Source: an uncultured Corynebacterium sp. (GTDB lineage: Bacteria > Actinomycetota > Actinomycetes > Mycobacteriales > Mycobacteriaceae). From it: a DNA stretch of 64,000 nucleotides. The notes below the pieces were generated by a model. It saw only the letters and a list, made by a program, of their open reading frames with translations, was not told the DNA's origin and did no database searches. This document shows positions 8,879 through 18,180 of the stretch, piece by piece (position 1 is the first letter of the stretch; every line of letters begins with the position of its first letter). The stretch is taken from the NCBI RefSeq assembly GCF_946222305.1, contig NZ_CAMIHZ010000008.1, forward strand, positions 30,579 through 94,578, read 5' to 3'. The position numbers were made by a program, and so were the translations under genes.

Positions 8879-9098
8879 GATTCTCCCCAGGTTTGGGTGT
8901 TTCCGAACGCGCCGTGCTCGTCGCTGACGCGCGCCGCGAAACGGCTAGCTTCCACTTTCAACACTGTCGAGACTACCGCCGTGGTCGCGGAAACTTTAAA
9001 CGATACGGGGGTTTGGGTTGGTGGGTTTTGGCGTCGGAAAAAGATATTATTCCCCAGAAAGCCCTAAACGCACAACGAGAGACGAAAGCCGATACCTA

Positions 9099-10103
9099 GT
9101 GGCCAACCGGAATCCGAATGCCGAAAACAACGCCAGTGCCAAGCCAATCGAAGAGGGGCACGCGCATGCAGATGTTGCAGCCGGCCACAACTCGGGCACT
9201 GCCAATCACAACCCGGGAAGCGATAAAGCTGTCGGCAAAACGGCAGGGAAGACTGCGGGCAAGGCCAAGGGTATGCCCGTAGCTGCAGCGCTGGTGGGTG
9301 CGCTGATTATCGGTGCGGCTGCCTCGGCAGGTGGGTATGCGCTGGGCAAGCAACATGGTCGCGAGCAGGCTCAACAGGAGGCTATCGCGGCGAAAATTCC
9401 ACCAGCGGGCGCTAACGGCACGCGCGGCGAAGGGCCAAAGGCGCTGCCCGATGGGACGTATAACGCGGCTATCGTCGGCCCGGGCAAGAAGATTGAAAGC
9501 GACAAGGACATCTTGAATGTGCACCGTCGCAACGCAGAGGATCCTTTCGCAATCGGCGCAGTGGATGCGCCCGTGGTGATTTCCGAATTCGCGGATATGG
9601 AGTGCCCGTATTGCGCGACGTTCCACAACGAAACGCGCGACAAGATCGTGCAAAACTACGTGGACAAGGGTTTGGTGCGCCTCGAGTGGAACGACTTTGC
9701 GATCAATGGCGAACACGCCGTTGAGGGTGCGAAGGCGGGGCGCGCGGCTGCGAAGCAGGGCAAGTTCCAAGAGTTCATGAACGAGCTGTACAAGGCTTCC
9801 AAGGGTAAGCAGGGCCACCCCGGTTTCAAGAAACAGGACTTCGAGAAGTTCGCCGAGGCCGCCGGAGTGCCGGATATGGAGAAGTTCAAGAAGGACGCCA
9901 CTGGCAAGGAGTTCGACAAGCCCGTAGCCGAGGCGCGCCAGTACGGTGCTTCGATCGGCATCAATGGCACGCCAGCTTTCGTGGTGGGTACGAAGTTCGT
10001 TTCCGGTGCGCAGCCTTGGGACGTATTCAAGAAGGTCATCGACGAGGAGCTGGAGCGGGTAGCTTCCGGCGAGGTTCCTGCTCCAGCCCCGCAAGCCGAA
10101 TAG
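9099..10103 (+). CDS. Membrane-anchored DsbA-like thioredoxin-fold protein
   Basis: A 334-aa protein. Residues 1-57 are Asn/His/Lys-rich and cytoplasmic; about 58-82 form one membrane segment (PVAAALVGALIIGAAASAGG). The outer domain has the thiol-disulfide motif Cys169-Pro-Tyr-Cys172 in FADMECPYCATFHNE and the cis-proline loop INGTPAFVVG near the end, so it should oxidise or isomerise disulfides in exported proteins. The GTG start at 9099 is preferred to the upstream in-frame ATG at 9018, because residues before it look non-coding. It is divergent from pyrE. Confidence 0.86.
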   Translation: MANRNPNAENNASAKPIEEGHAHADVAAGHNSGTANHNPGSDKAVGKTAGKTAGKAKGMPVAAALVGALIIGAAASAGGYALGKQHGREQAQQEAIAAKIPPAGANGTRGEGPKALPDGTYNAAIVGPGKKIESDKDILNVHRRNAEDPFAIGAVDAPVVISEFADMECPYCATFHNETRDKIVQNYVDKGLVRLEWNDFAINGEHAVEGAKAGRAAAKQGKFQEFMNELYKASKGKQGHPGFKKQDFEKFAEAAGVPDMEKFKKDATGKEFDKPVAEARQYGASIGINGTPAFVVGTKFVSGAQPWDVFKKVIDEELERVASGEVPAPAPQAE

Positions 10104-10167
10104 TTCCACGCGGGGTATAAGCCACGATGTTCGGTTGAGGGCGGGTTATTCTCGCCCGCTGCCGGTT

Positions 10168-12042
10168 CTATTCACCGTCTTCGATGATTTCGCCATCCAC
10201 GGTTTCGATGTCCGCTTCGACCGCTTCGATCGGTTCGGGACGGGCGTGGCGGGCATCGGGCGCGCGGTGCCGGCCCCGACGACGGCGCGCTTGGGCAGCG
10301 TGGGAAAGCTCGTCTCCGAAGATCGAGGTTTCCTGTTCCACGCGGATGACCCTGGCGTACTGCGAATGCGATCCTGAAATATGATCTGGGTCCTCGCCCA
10401 AGGACGGGATGCTGCTGTCCGTTTCATCGCGCAGCGGAAAGTCCTCGTCATCCCAATCGCCCTCGGTCCGCCCGGTGGATCGCGAAGGGAATTCCACGGG
10501 ACCGGCTGGCCGTTCGATGTGCGGGCGGTCGCGTTCCTCACCTGCGGGGTTATCCGCGGCTCCGGCAGATCCGGCGCCATCTGTTCCCGCTTCGTCCTGG
10601 TCCTCTCGGCGTGAACGCGTGGTCTGTTTATCCTCTACCGCACGCAGGTGCCCGGGCCGTGTCTTGCCGGACTTCATGGTCTTCGGCTTGGCCCCGGCCG
10701 GCGCACCGGGCTGTTCGCTGGTCTTCGCTTCTTCGCCCCGTTGTTCGGTGGAGTTGTTCGTTACAGTTGTTGGGTTTTTGTCTGCGCCGACGCCGTGAGG
10801 CCACGCCCTCGTAGGATCCGCGGAGTCCATCTCCAGCGGCGTGCTCATGATCAAGGGAGGCAGCACCATCGCGGCATCCGCCAACGTGCGCACAACGGGT
10901 AGCACTTGTTCCCACACACTCATGTCGAGTTTGCGGGACATGCGCACGACGATCCACTCGCCTTCCCACACAATGTCGGAAACCACGTGCGCGAGCGTCG
11001 CCAAACCATCTTCCACGCGCTCGTCAAGCATGCGATCCAATGCACGGATATCCGTGGTGAATCCATAAAACGGCGGTTGATCCAGCAATTCGGCTCGGCG
11101 CATTCCCGCGGGAACCGCCCCGGCCACGGAGTAATACACCGTCACCGGGGAGCGCGCGGGCCGGCGCATGCGCAACACGGTGGAATCGCCCAAGTCGCCA
11201 ATCGTGATCTCGTAGCCCTCAAAGAATCCTGCCACCACATCGCGCAGCACCACGTGCTCGGGCTGCATCGCATTGAGCAGCGCATCCGGCATCTCCTGAG
11301 CTGTTCGGCTGTCTTCACGCAGATGCTCGAATCCGTTGCTGTGCGCCCACGCCCGTCGCTTGCGGCGCCCGCGAATAAACCTGAACCCGTCTTCGTCCTC
11401 CCGCCGCTGGATCTGTTTCTCGGCCTCGCCAGGAGCAGGCCTCCCCACCGTAGAAACCGCCGCCGACGCTACCGATCCAGTGCCCGTTTCAGTGCCAGCT
11501 TCCGCATTCGTTTCCGCGTCCGCGCCGGTGCCTACTCTCGTGTTCGCCTCAGCGATGGCTTCAGCACTCGCTTCATTGTTCGTCGCAGCACCTGTATCAG
11601 TGCCCGTTTCAGCCCCCGCACCAGCACCCAGAACAGGGGAATTGCTCCGGCTAGCTTCGGCGAAGGTCCCCGCTGCCAAGGGACCCGACTGCTCCTCTAC
11701 TCCCCTTGTGGACTCGCGAGCCGCACGCTCCGCAGCCTGCCGTTGCAACGCCGCCACATCCGTGAGCTCACCGTCGTTAGCGCCTCGCGCAGCAGACTCC
11801 GCTGGGCGTTCGCCGGGCGAAGCCGCAGGGTTGGTTTCATCTTCTTCGGGGGCTTTTTTAGTATCGACGCCACGCTTTGCCCGCTCCAGCTGTGATTCGG
11901 AGTCGGGGGAAGCGGTGGGCGTCGAATCAAAAGAGGCCGAACCTGCACCCGTGGAATTCTGCGTGCCGGCACGCCAAAGCAGCCAAACGGCCAAAGCTAA
12001 GAGAGCCAGGCCGATCAGCAGTGCTAGTACGGATCCATTCAT
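10168..12042 (-). CDS. Hypothetical single-pass membrane protein with Ala/Glu/Thr/Gly-rich repeats
   Basis: A 624-aa protein with one N-terminal membrane segment (VLALLIGLALLALAVWLLWR) and then a disordered acidic region, about residues 30-210, containing loose repeats such as GTDTGAATNNEASAEAI and NTRVGTGADAETNAEAGTET. A folded middle part (about 240-410) includes the stretches LREDSRTAQEMPDALLNAM and VEDGLATLAHVVSDIVWEGE. The C-terminal third is charged and disordered and ends with a basic RRRRGRHRAPDARHA run. I do not recognise the family. It begins 26 nt after gcvH on the same strand, so it may be co-transcribed with it. Confidence 0.78.
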   Translation of the reverse strand: MNGSVLALLIGLALLALAVWLLWRAGTQNSTGAGSASFDSTPTASPDSESQLERAKRGVDTKKAPEEDETNPAASPGERPAESAARGANDGELTDVAALQRQAAERAARESTRGVEEQSGPLAAGTFAEASRSNSPVLGAGAGAETGTDTGAATNNEASAEAIAEANTRVGTGADAETNAEAGTETGTGSVASAAVSTVGRPAPGEAEKQIQRREDEDGFRFIRGRRKRRAWAHSNGFEHLREDSRTAQEMPDALLNAMQPEHVVLRDVVAGFFEGYEITIGDLGDSTVLRMRRPARSPVTVYYSVAGAVPAGMRRAELLDQPPFYGFTTDIRALDRMLDERVEDGLATLAHVVSDIVWEGEWIVVRMSRKLDMSVWEQVLPVVRTLADAAMVLPPLIMSTPLEMDSADPTRAWPHGVGADKNPTTVTNNSTEQRGEEAKTSEQPGAPAGAKPKTMKSGKTRPGHLRAVEDKQTTRSRREDQDEAGTDGAGSAGAADNPAGEERDRPHIERPAGPVEFPSRSTGRTEGDWDDEDFPLRDETDSSIPSLGEDPDHISGSHSQYARVIRVEQETSIFGDELSHAAQARRRRGRHRAPDARHARPEPIEAVEADIETVDGEIIEDGE

Positions 12043-12068
12043 CGGTTGTGGTTCGACCTCGTGAACCC

Positions 12069-12452
12069 TTATTCGTTAGCGGAGGCGTATGCTTCTGCGT
12101 CCATGAGATCACCGGACTCGGTGACCTTCACCTCGTACAGCCAGCCCTCGCCGTAAGGATCCTCGTTGATTAGGCCAGCATTGTCTTCGAGCGCTTCGTT
12201 GACCGCAACGATCTCGCCGGATACTGGAGCATAGATGTCGGATACGGACTTGGTGGACTCCACCTCGCCGAAAGCTTCGCCGGCTTCGACCTCGGTGCCT
12301 ACCTCTGGCAGTTCCACGAAGACGATCTCGCCCAGAGCCTCAGCGGCGACGTGGGTGATGCCGACGCGTACGGTCTCGCCCTCAACGACAGCGGAGGTGT
12401 TGACCCACTCGTGCTCTTCGGAGTACAGGAAGTCAGTTGGCAGTGCGGACAT
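12069..12452 (-). CDS. gcvH: Glycine cleavage system H protein
   Basis: A 127-aa lipoyl carrier that shuttles the aminomethyl group between the P, T and L proteins of the glycine cleavage complex. The lipoylation site Lys68 lies in FGEVESTKSVSDIYAPV, and the N-terminus YSEEHEWV is standard. AAGGAG 9 nt upstream supports the ATG at 12452. It is 251 nt downstream of gcvT, a much longer gap than between gcvP and gcvT, and that gap contains a perfect palindrome, so it may have its own promoter. Confidence 0.97.
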   Translation of the reverse strand: MSALPTDFLYSEEHEWVNTSAVVEGETVRVGITHVAAEALGEIVFVELPEVGTEVEAGEAFGEVESTKSVSDIYAPVSGEIVAVNEALEDNAGLINEDPYGEGWLYEVKVTESGDLMDAEAYASANE

Positions 12453-12602
12453 GTTTGTTGGCTCCTTAGCGTAGTTAGCTTCGCAGGTAGGCACCTGGTC
12501 GAATTTGCTGGTCACAGGCCAGCAACGACGGCCGGGCGCTTAGTCAGAAAAACTTTGACTCACCTGGGCACCTTACACGAATACCGCGACTTCTAAGCCA
12601 CT

Positions 12603-12625
12603 CTAGGGTGACAATGTCACCCTAG
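12603..12625. promoter_or_regulatory. Perfect 23-nt palindrome between gcvT and gcvH
   Basis: CTAGGGTGAC-AAT-GTCACCCTAG has 10-bp perfect arms and a 3-nt loop. The T-run (TTTTT, 12626-12630) follows only on the plus strand, where no gene is being read, so it is not a standard terminator for gcvT. It could be an operator for gcvH or an RNA hairpin that stabilises or ends the gcvPT message. Confidence 0.5.
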
Positions 12626-12703
12626 TTTTTGCACCTACACCCGCTGTAATGCGATCAAACGAGCATCCAGCGACAACGCGAGTTTCCCGCGGCCCTTGGG
12701 TTG

Positions 12704-13882
12704 CTACTTTTCGCGCTTGTAGAAAGGCAGCTCAACCACGGTGTAGTTGTAGCGCTTCCCGCGAATGTCGACCTCCACAGTGGCGCCGACTGCGGCTTCG
12801 CCGGACTCAATGGCGTCGGTAGAAACGTAGGCCAGAGCAACCGGGTGACCCAAGGTAGGAGACAAAGCACCGGAAGTGACCTTGCCGATTGCCGTCTCGC
12901 CCTCGCCGGCGAAGACCTCGTAACCACCACGAGCCGCGCGACGACCCTCACCGGTCAGACCGATGAGCTTCTGCTGGGCGCCTTCTTCCTTGGCAGTCAC
13001 AATGGCTTCGCGACCGACGAAGGATTCCTTGGACTTCGTTGCTGCTAGGACCCCCAGACCGGCATCGACCGGGCTGAGCTTCAAAGACAGCTCGTTACCG
13101 TACAGTGGCATGCCCGCTTCCAGTCGGAGCGTATCCCGACATGCCAAACCACATGGCAGGCCGTCGAAAGCGCTGGTACGGTCCATGACCGCGGTCCAGA
13201 CGGAATCTGCACCGTCGTTGCCGACGATGATCTCGAAGCCGTCCTCACCGGTGTAGCCCGTGCGGGCGATAATGACAGGCTGGCCGGCAACAATGCCTTC
13301 GAATGCGGCGTAGTAGCCTAGTCCCTCCACGGCTTCCTCAACGGACTCGCCCGCCCCGGAAGCAACCGGTGCGTTGGACACGTTTTCCACGACGGAGTGC
13401 ATGACCGCAGCGGCCTTTGGTCCCTGGACGGCGACCATGGAAGTGTCATCCGATTCGTTGACGACCTCGACCTCGAAGTTGGAAGCACGCTCCATCATCG
13501 CGGAGACCACGTTGGCGACATTGCCAGCGTTGGGCACGACGAGGAATTCCTCTTCGCCGAGACGGTAGGTTATGAGGTCATCGATGATGCCGCCGGATTC
13601 CGTACAGATCATCGAATATTTCGCCTTGCCGACCTTGACCGCGGACATGTTGGAAATGAACGCGTAGTCCAGGTAAGCACCTGCCTCCTTTCCCTTCACA
13701 CGCACTTCACCCATGTGGGACAGGTCGAAAACGCCCACCGCGTTGCGCACGGCCTTGTGCTCATCCAGCTCGCTGCTGTACTTCAGTGGCATATCCCAGC
13801 CACCGAAGTCGGTGAATCGTGCGCCCAACTTCTCGTGCACCTTGTGCAGTGCGGTTTCCTTTAGCTGTGCCTTTTCAGCCAT
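12704..13882 (-). CDS. gcvT: Aminomethyltransferase (glycine cleavage T protein)
   Basis: A 392-aa enzyme that takes the aminomethyl group from lipoyl-GcvH to tetrahydrofolate, giving 5,10-methylene-THF and ammonia. Family motifs: RFTDFGGWDMPLKYSSELDE, AVGVFDLSHMGEV, the folate-site ARTGYTGEDGFEIIV and GLACRDTLRLEAGMPLYGNE. The frame extends 30 codons upstream, but MAEKAQLKETALHKVHE at 13882 matches the expected N-terminus. It starts 44 nt after gcvP ends and so shares its riboswitch-controlled transcript. Confidence 0.97.
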   Translation of the reverse strand: MAEKAQLKETALHKVHEKLGARFTDFGGWDMPLKYSSELDEHKAVRNAVGVFDLSHMGEVRVKGKEAGAYLDYAFISNMSAVKVGKAKYSMICTESGGIIDDLITYRLGEEEFLVVPNAGNVANVVSAMMERASNFEVEVVNESDDTSMVAVQGPKAAAVMHSVVENVSNAPVASGAGESVEEAVEGLGYYAAFEGIVAGQPVIIARTGYTGEDGFEIIVGNDGADSVWTAVMDRTSAFDGLPCGLACRDTLRLEAGMPLYGNELSLKLSPVDAGLGVLAATKSKESFVGREAIVTAKEEGAQQKLIGLTGEGRRAARGGYEVFAGEGETAIGKVTSGALSPTLGHPVALAYVSTDAIESGEAAVGATVEVDIRGKRYNYTVVELPFYKREK

Positions 13883-13926
13883 AACTGTGTACAACCAAAC
13901 CTTTCGGGTTTCTCTTCGTGTCTGTC

Positions 13927-16848
13927 TTAGTCCTCGTTGATGGCGAATGCTTCCAGCGGTGGGCAGGAGCACACGAGGTTACGGTCGCCGTGCGCGTTGT
14001 CGATGCGACGGACGGGGGTGAAGTACTTCGTGATCTGCAGACCCGGTACCGGGAAGGCTGCCTGGGTGCGGGAGAACTTTCCGCCCGAAACGGCATCGTC
14101 AAAGTCATCGCGGGTGACGGAGTACGCGGTGAATGGTGCGTGGCGCAGAACGGATTCTTCCGCCGTGACCTTGCCGTCGATGACTTCCTGGATCTCGCCG
14201 TGGATGCTGATCATGGCCTCGATGAAGCGGTCGAGCTCTTCCTTGTCCTCGGACTCGGTAGGTTCTACCATCAAGGTGCCAGGAACCGGGAAAGCCAGGG
14301 TTGGGGCGTGGAAGCCGTAGTCCATCAGGCGCTTGGTGACATCCTCAGCGGTGATGCCGGACTTCTTGGTCAGCTCGCGCAAGTCCAAGATGCACTCGTG
14401 AGCCACCAAGTCGTTCTTACCCGTGTACAAGGTCGGGTAGTAATCAGCGAGTTTGCGGGAAATGTAGTTCGCATTCACCAATGCCATGCGAGATGCCTCA
14501 GTTAGGCCTTCGTCGCCCATCAAGGCGATGTAGGACCACGTGATGGGTAGAACACCAGCGGAACCATAGCGGGCACCGGATACTGGCTGACCCGTTGTGT
14601 AGTCGTCATCCGCCTCCGGCACATCAGCGCCTGGATCGGATGGCAGGAATGGGATCAGGTGCTCGGCCACGCACACTGGGCCCACGCCTGGGCCACCGCC
14701 ACCGTGCGGAATGGTGAAGGTCTTGTGCAGGTTCAGGTGGGAAACATCGCCACCGAATTCACCCGGCTGCGCCAAGCCGACCAAGGCGTTCAGGTTGGCG
14801 CCATCGATGTACACCTGGCCGCCGGCCTCGTGCACCTTCTGGCACACCTCGCGGACCTGTTCCTCATACACACCGTGGGTGGATGGGTAAGTAATCATGA
14901 TGCCGGCAGTCTGTGGGCCGTGCTTTTCCAGCTTGGCCTCCAGGTCGGACACATCGATCGAGCCGTCCTCAGCGTTCTTCACCGCAACGACCTTCAGCCC
15001 GGCTAGGGCGGCCGATGCGGCATTCGTGCCGTGCGCGGAGGCCGGGATCAAAACGATATCGCGCTGATCGTCACCACGGGATAGGTGGTAGCGGTGGATC
15101 GCGAGCAAGCCGGCGAACTCACCCTGGGAGCCCGCGTTTGGCTGAACGGAGACCTTGGCATAGCCGGTGATCTTGGACAGTCGCTCCTCGAGATCGTCGA
15201 TGAGCTCCAACCAACCTGCCGCCTGATCTTCCGGGACGTGTGGGTGAATGCCTGCGAACTCCGGCCACGTGATCGGCTCCATGGAAACCGCGGCATTCAA
15301 CTTCATGGTGCACGATCCCAGAGGGATCATCGTGCGATCCAGCGCCAGGTCACGGTCAGCCAACTTGCGCAGGTAACGCATCATCTGCGTCTCTGAAGAC
15401 ACGGAGCGGAAGATCGGGTGAGTCAGGATGTCATCGGTGCGCAGCACTCCGGCTTCCGCCAGCGGGCCAGCGTCCACGGAGAATTCCGCGGTATTGACCT
15501 TGGCACCGGACTTGCCGGTCAAGACCTCGATCAGTTTGGCGATGTCCTCGTCCGTGGTGGACTCGCCCACGGAAATGCCGACGAACTTTTCGTTCACTCG
15601 GCGCAGGTTAAACCCTGCATCGACAGCAGCGGTCAGCGCGGCGTCGGAGGAAGAAAGGGTGGAAGAGACATCGACGGTAACGGTATCGAAGAAGGTGTCG
15701 TGAGCCAGTGACAGACCGGCCTCGGACAAGGCGACAGCCAATGCAACGGCGCGACCATGCACCTCGGTGGCAATGCGGCGCAAACCAACTGGGCCATGCC
15801 AAACAGCGTAGAAACCGGCGATCACTGCCAGCAGAGCCTGGGCAGTACAGATGTTACTCGTCGCCTTATCGCGACGAATGTGCTGCTCACGGGTTTGCAG
15901 GGCGAGTCGGTACGCGGGGGTTCCCTCGGCGTCCACGGACACACCAACGATGCGGCCAGGAAGCTTGCGCTGCAGGGCCTCGGTACAGGAAATGAATCCG
16001 GCGTGCGGACCGCCGAAGAACAAAGGCACGCCGAAACGCTGGGCAGACCCCACAGCAATATCCGCACCCAAAGCACCCGGCGCGGTAACCAGTACCTGAG
16101 CCAGAAGGTCACAAGCGACCGTGACCAGTGCGCCAGCTTCCTTCGCGGTGGCAATCGGCGCAGTCAGGTCACGCACGCGACCGGTGGAACCTGGATTGGA
16201 CAGCACCACACCGACCAGGTTCTCGTAAGCGGAGTAATCGAAATCCTCAGCGGACAGGTCGGCTACCTCCACCGGGATGTCCGCAGCCTCAGCACGCGCC
16301 AGTGTGACCGTAATGGACTGCTGGTGCAGGGCGGAATCCAGGAGCACCACTCCCCCGGCCTTCGCAGCCTTGGTGTTACCACGGGCCATGAGCTGCACAG
16401 CCTCTGCCACCGCGGTGGCCTCATCCAACAAGGAGGCGCCGGCAACGGGCAGGCCCGTCAGGTCTTGGATCATCGTCTGGAAATTCAGCAGCGCTTCCAG
16501 TCGGCCCTGGGAGATCTCTGGCTGGTAGGGGGTGTAAGCGGTGTACCAACCTGGGTTCTCGACAACGTTGCGGCGGATAACGGCCGGCGTGATCGTGTCG
16601 TAGTAACCATTACCAATCAGCTGCTTCTTCAGCACGTTCTTGTCGGCGAAGGCGCGCAGGGCGGCAAGAGTATCCAGTTCGCTCAGTGCTGCTGGCAGCC
16701 CGATGGCCTGCTTCTGCTTGATGGAGTCCGGTAGGGCGGCTTCTGCGAGTTCCGCGCTGGAACCATAGCCGAGGAACTCGAGGATCTCGGCCGTTGCTTC
16801 CTCATTAGGACCAATATGGCGGGGGACAAAGGGTGCGTTTGTTTCCAT
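13927..16848 (-). CDS. gcvP: Glycine dehydrogenase (decarboxylating), P protein
   Basis: A 973-aa PLP enzyme that decarboxylates glycine and loads the aminomethyl group onto GcvH. This is the full-length, single-chain form: N-terminal half with FVPRHIGPNEE and QTREQHIRRDKATSNICTAQ, C-terminal half with the PLP-lysine motif NLHKTFTIPHGGGGPGVGPV near residue 710 and SYIALMGDEGL. It is the first gene of gcvP-gcvT(-gcvH). Its leader carries a tandem glycine riboswitch, so expression should rise with glycine. The lipoyl synthesis genes and the L protein are not in this window. Confidence 0.98.
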   Translation of the reverse strand: METNAPFVPRHIGPNEEATAEILEFLGYGSSAELAEAALPDSIKQKQAIGLPAALSELDTLAALRAFADKNVLKKQLIGNGYYDTITPAVIRRNVVENPGWYTAYTPYQPEISQGRLEALLNFQTMIQDLTGLPVAGASLLDEATAVAEAVQLMARGNTKAAKAGGVVLLDSALHQQSITVTLARAEAADIPVEVADLSAEDFDYSAYENLVGVVLSNPGSTGRVRDLTAPIATAKEAGALVTVACDLLAQVLVTAPGALGADIAVGSAQRFGVPLFFGGPHAGFISCTEALQRKLPGRIVGVSVDAEGTPAYRLALQTREQHIRRDKATSNICTAQALLAVIAGFYAVWHGPVGLRRIATEVHGRAVALAVALSEAGLSLAHDTFFDTVTVDVSSTLSSSDAALTAAVDAGFNLRRVNEKFVGISVGESTTDEDIAKLIEVLTGKSGAKVNTAEFSVDAGPLAEAGVLRTDDILTHPIFRSVSSETQMMRYLRKLADRDLALDRTMIPLGSCTMKLNAAVSMEPITWPEFAGIHPHVPEDQAAGWLELIDDLEERLSKITGYAKVSVQPNAGSQGEFAGLLAIHRYHLSRGDDQRDIVLIPASAHGTNAASAALAGLKVVAVKNAEDGSIDVSDLEAKLEKHGPQTAGIMITYPSTHGVYEEQVREVCQKVHEAGGQVYIDGANLNALVGLAQPGEFGGDVSHLNLHKTFTIPHGGGGPGVGPVCVAEHLIPFLPSDPGADVPEADDDYTTGQPVSGARYGSAGVLPITWSYIALMGDEGLTEASRMALVNANYISRKLADYYPTLYTGKNDLVAHECILDLRELTKKSGITAEDVTKRLMDYGFHAPTLAFPVPGTLMVEPTESEDKEELDRFIEAMISIHGEIQEVIDGKVTAEESVLRHAPFTAYSVTRDDFDDAVSGGKFSRTQAAFPVPGLQITKYFTPVRRIDNAHGDRNLVCSCPPLEAFAINED

Positions 16849-16907
16849 GGGATGTTTTCAAACTTTCCGGTTTCTAGCACGGGCGATTGTCCTCCCCGCT
16901 CTGTCTT

Positions 16908-17100
16908 GGGTGCCTGAGAGCTTCAGTTTCGACATCTGACGTGCAGAAACTTTTCTCCTTCGGCGCCTGCGCCACCTACGACTGGGCGCGGGTCTTTCCA
17001 GAGTTGCCTAGCCGTGGCGGTGCTGGTGCCTGAGAGTGTCTTCGGGGAGGTGTTGCTCCGTCGGCGGCCGGCGCTTGGCACGGCCTCTCCCACCACGGTT
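16908..17100 (-). promoter_or_regulatory. Tandem glycine riboswitch upstream of gcvP
   Basis: On the minus strand two glycine-aptamer cores occur in a row. The first, about 17100-17027, begins TGGGAGAGGCC and ends ACACTCTCAGGCACC. The second, about 17020-16908, has AAGGAGAAAAGTTTC and ends GAAGCTCTCAGGCACCC. The GGAGA and CTCTCAGGCA elements are the conserved P1/P3a hallmarks of this riboswitch class. The pair ends about 60 nt before the gcvP ATG at 16848, so it may act on transcription or on translation start. Exact helix borders were not computed. Confidence 0.92.
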
Positions 17101-17110
17101 GATAACGGCC

Positions 17111-17128
17111 GTTCACTGTGTTGTGAAC
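17111..17128. promoter_or_regulatory. Small inverted repeat upstream of the glycine riboswitch
   Basis: GTTCAC-TGTGTT-GTGAAC, 6-bp arms, lies just upstream of the first aptamer and between gcvP and the divergent SDR gene. It could be an operator in the gcvP promoter, but the short arms make chance occurrence possible. Confidence 0.3.
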
Positions 17129-17269
17129 GAAGAAGTTGAGCTATGAAGTTGTAGCGTCCCCATCATATATGGCCACACGGACAGCTCCCTAGCCTTCGCC
17201 GTTTTGTAGGGCAACCGATTTGCACCAAACCCCTCGCGTCCACCCCCTGAATGCGCGACAATTGCTAGC

Positions 17270-18145
17270 ATGTCAAAACTTTCCGCCTTTCTGCCTCAGT
17301 TCGTCAGTTCGGCCATGCCCGCAGTCAACGGGGGAATTGCCGTGGTCACCGGCGCTTCCTCCGGCATTGGACGGGCGGTTGCTGCGGCCTTGGCTTCCCC
17401 TTCTTCCACCGACGCCCCGCGCTTCACCGTCATCGGCACCAGCAGGAACCCGGAGAAAATCGACAACCCGGTGCCCAACCTTGAATACCTCGCGTTGGAT
17501 TTGGAAGACCCGAGTTCCATTTCGGCGTTCACCGCAGAGGTCCTTTCCCGCGGCACCCCTGCGGTGCTAGTGAACAATGCCGGCGAGAGCCAATCCGGCC
17601 CGCTGGAGGAATTACCGCATGAAGCGCTGACCCGCCTATTCCAGCTCAATGTACTGGGACAAATCCAACTGACCCAAGAACTCCTGCCGGCGATGCGTGC
17701 GGCGGGCACGGGACGCATCACGATGGTGGGGTCCATGTTGGGCAGTTTCCCCCTCGCTTTCCGCAGCAGCTACGTGGCCAGCAAGGCTGCTCTGAAGGGA
17801 TTTGCTTTTGCGGGGCGGCGTGAAGTGCGCCCATTCGGTGTGAACATCAGTGTGATGGAACCAGGTTCCATCAACACTGGGCTGTCTGCCCGGCGAACCA
17901 AATACATCGATATGGAAGGCCCTTACCGCACCGAATTCTCCACGATGTTGCGGAATTTGGATCGCAATGAAGCTCGCGGAACGTCTGCGGAGCGGGTGGC
18001 TGAGGAAATTCTCAAGTCGATTACCGACAAGCGCCCCAAGCCGCTGTACGCCACCGGGTCGATGGCACCGGTGATTTTCCCGCTCTCGCGGGTGCTGCCC
18101 ACCGAAACGGTGCATTGGATTATTGGGCGCAAGCACGGGCTTTAG
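17270..18145 (+). CDS. Short-chain dehydrogenase/reductase (SDR)
   Basis: A 291-aa classical SDR. The cofactor motif is VVTGASSGIGRAVAAAL near residue 25, NNAG appears as LVNNAGESQSGPLEELP, and the catalytic Ser-Tyr-Lys set is VGSMLGSF with Tyr168-VAS-Lys172. Such enzymes oxidise or reduce a hydroxyl/carbonyl with NAD(P)(H); the substrate is unknown. The C-terminal extension (residues 240-291, ending TVHWIIGRKHGL) is longer than in minimal SDRs and hydrophobic in part, hinting at a lipid or membrane-associated substrate. It is divergent from gcvP. Confidence 0.9.
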   Translation: MSKLSAFLPQFVSSAMPAVNGGIAVVTGASSGIGRAVAAALASPSSTDAPRFTVIGTSRNPEKIDNPVPNLEYLALDLEDPSSISAFTAEVLSRGTPAVLVNNAGESQSGPLEELPHEALTRLFQLNVLGQIQLTQELLPAMRAAGTGRITMVGSMLGSFPLAFRSSYVASKAALKGFAFAGRREVRPFGVNISVMEPGSINTGLSARRTKYIDMEGPYRTEFSTMLRNLDRNEARGTSAERVAEEILKSITDKRPKPLYATGSMAPVIFPLSRVLPTETVHWIIGRKHGL

Positions 18146-18180
18146 GCCGAAAAACCTTGCGGGGTTAGAGCTGGCGCAGT

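Noticed and set aside
9096..10109. 337-codon minus-strand frame opposite the DsbA-like gene
   Set aside because: The plus strand has the CPYC active site and cis-Pro loop; the antisense frame has no family pattern.
10138..10160. GC-rich inverted segment GGGCG...CGCCC between convergent genes as a terminator
   Set aside because: Only a 5-bp stem with a 9-nt loop and no T-run on either strand.
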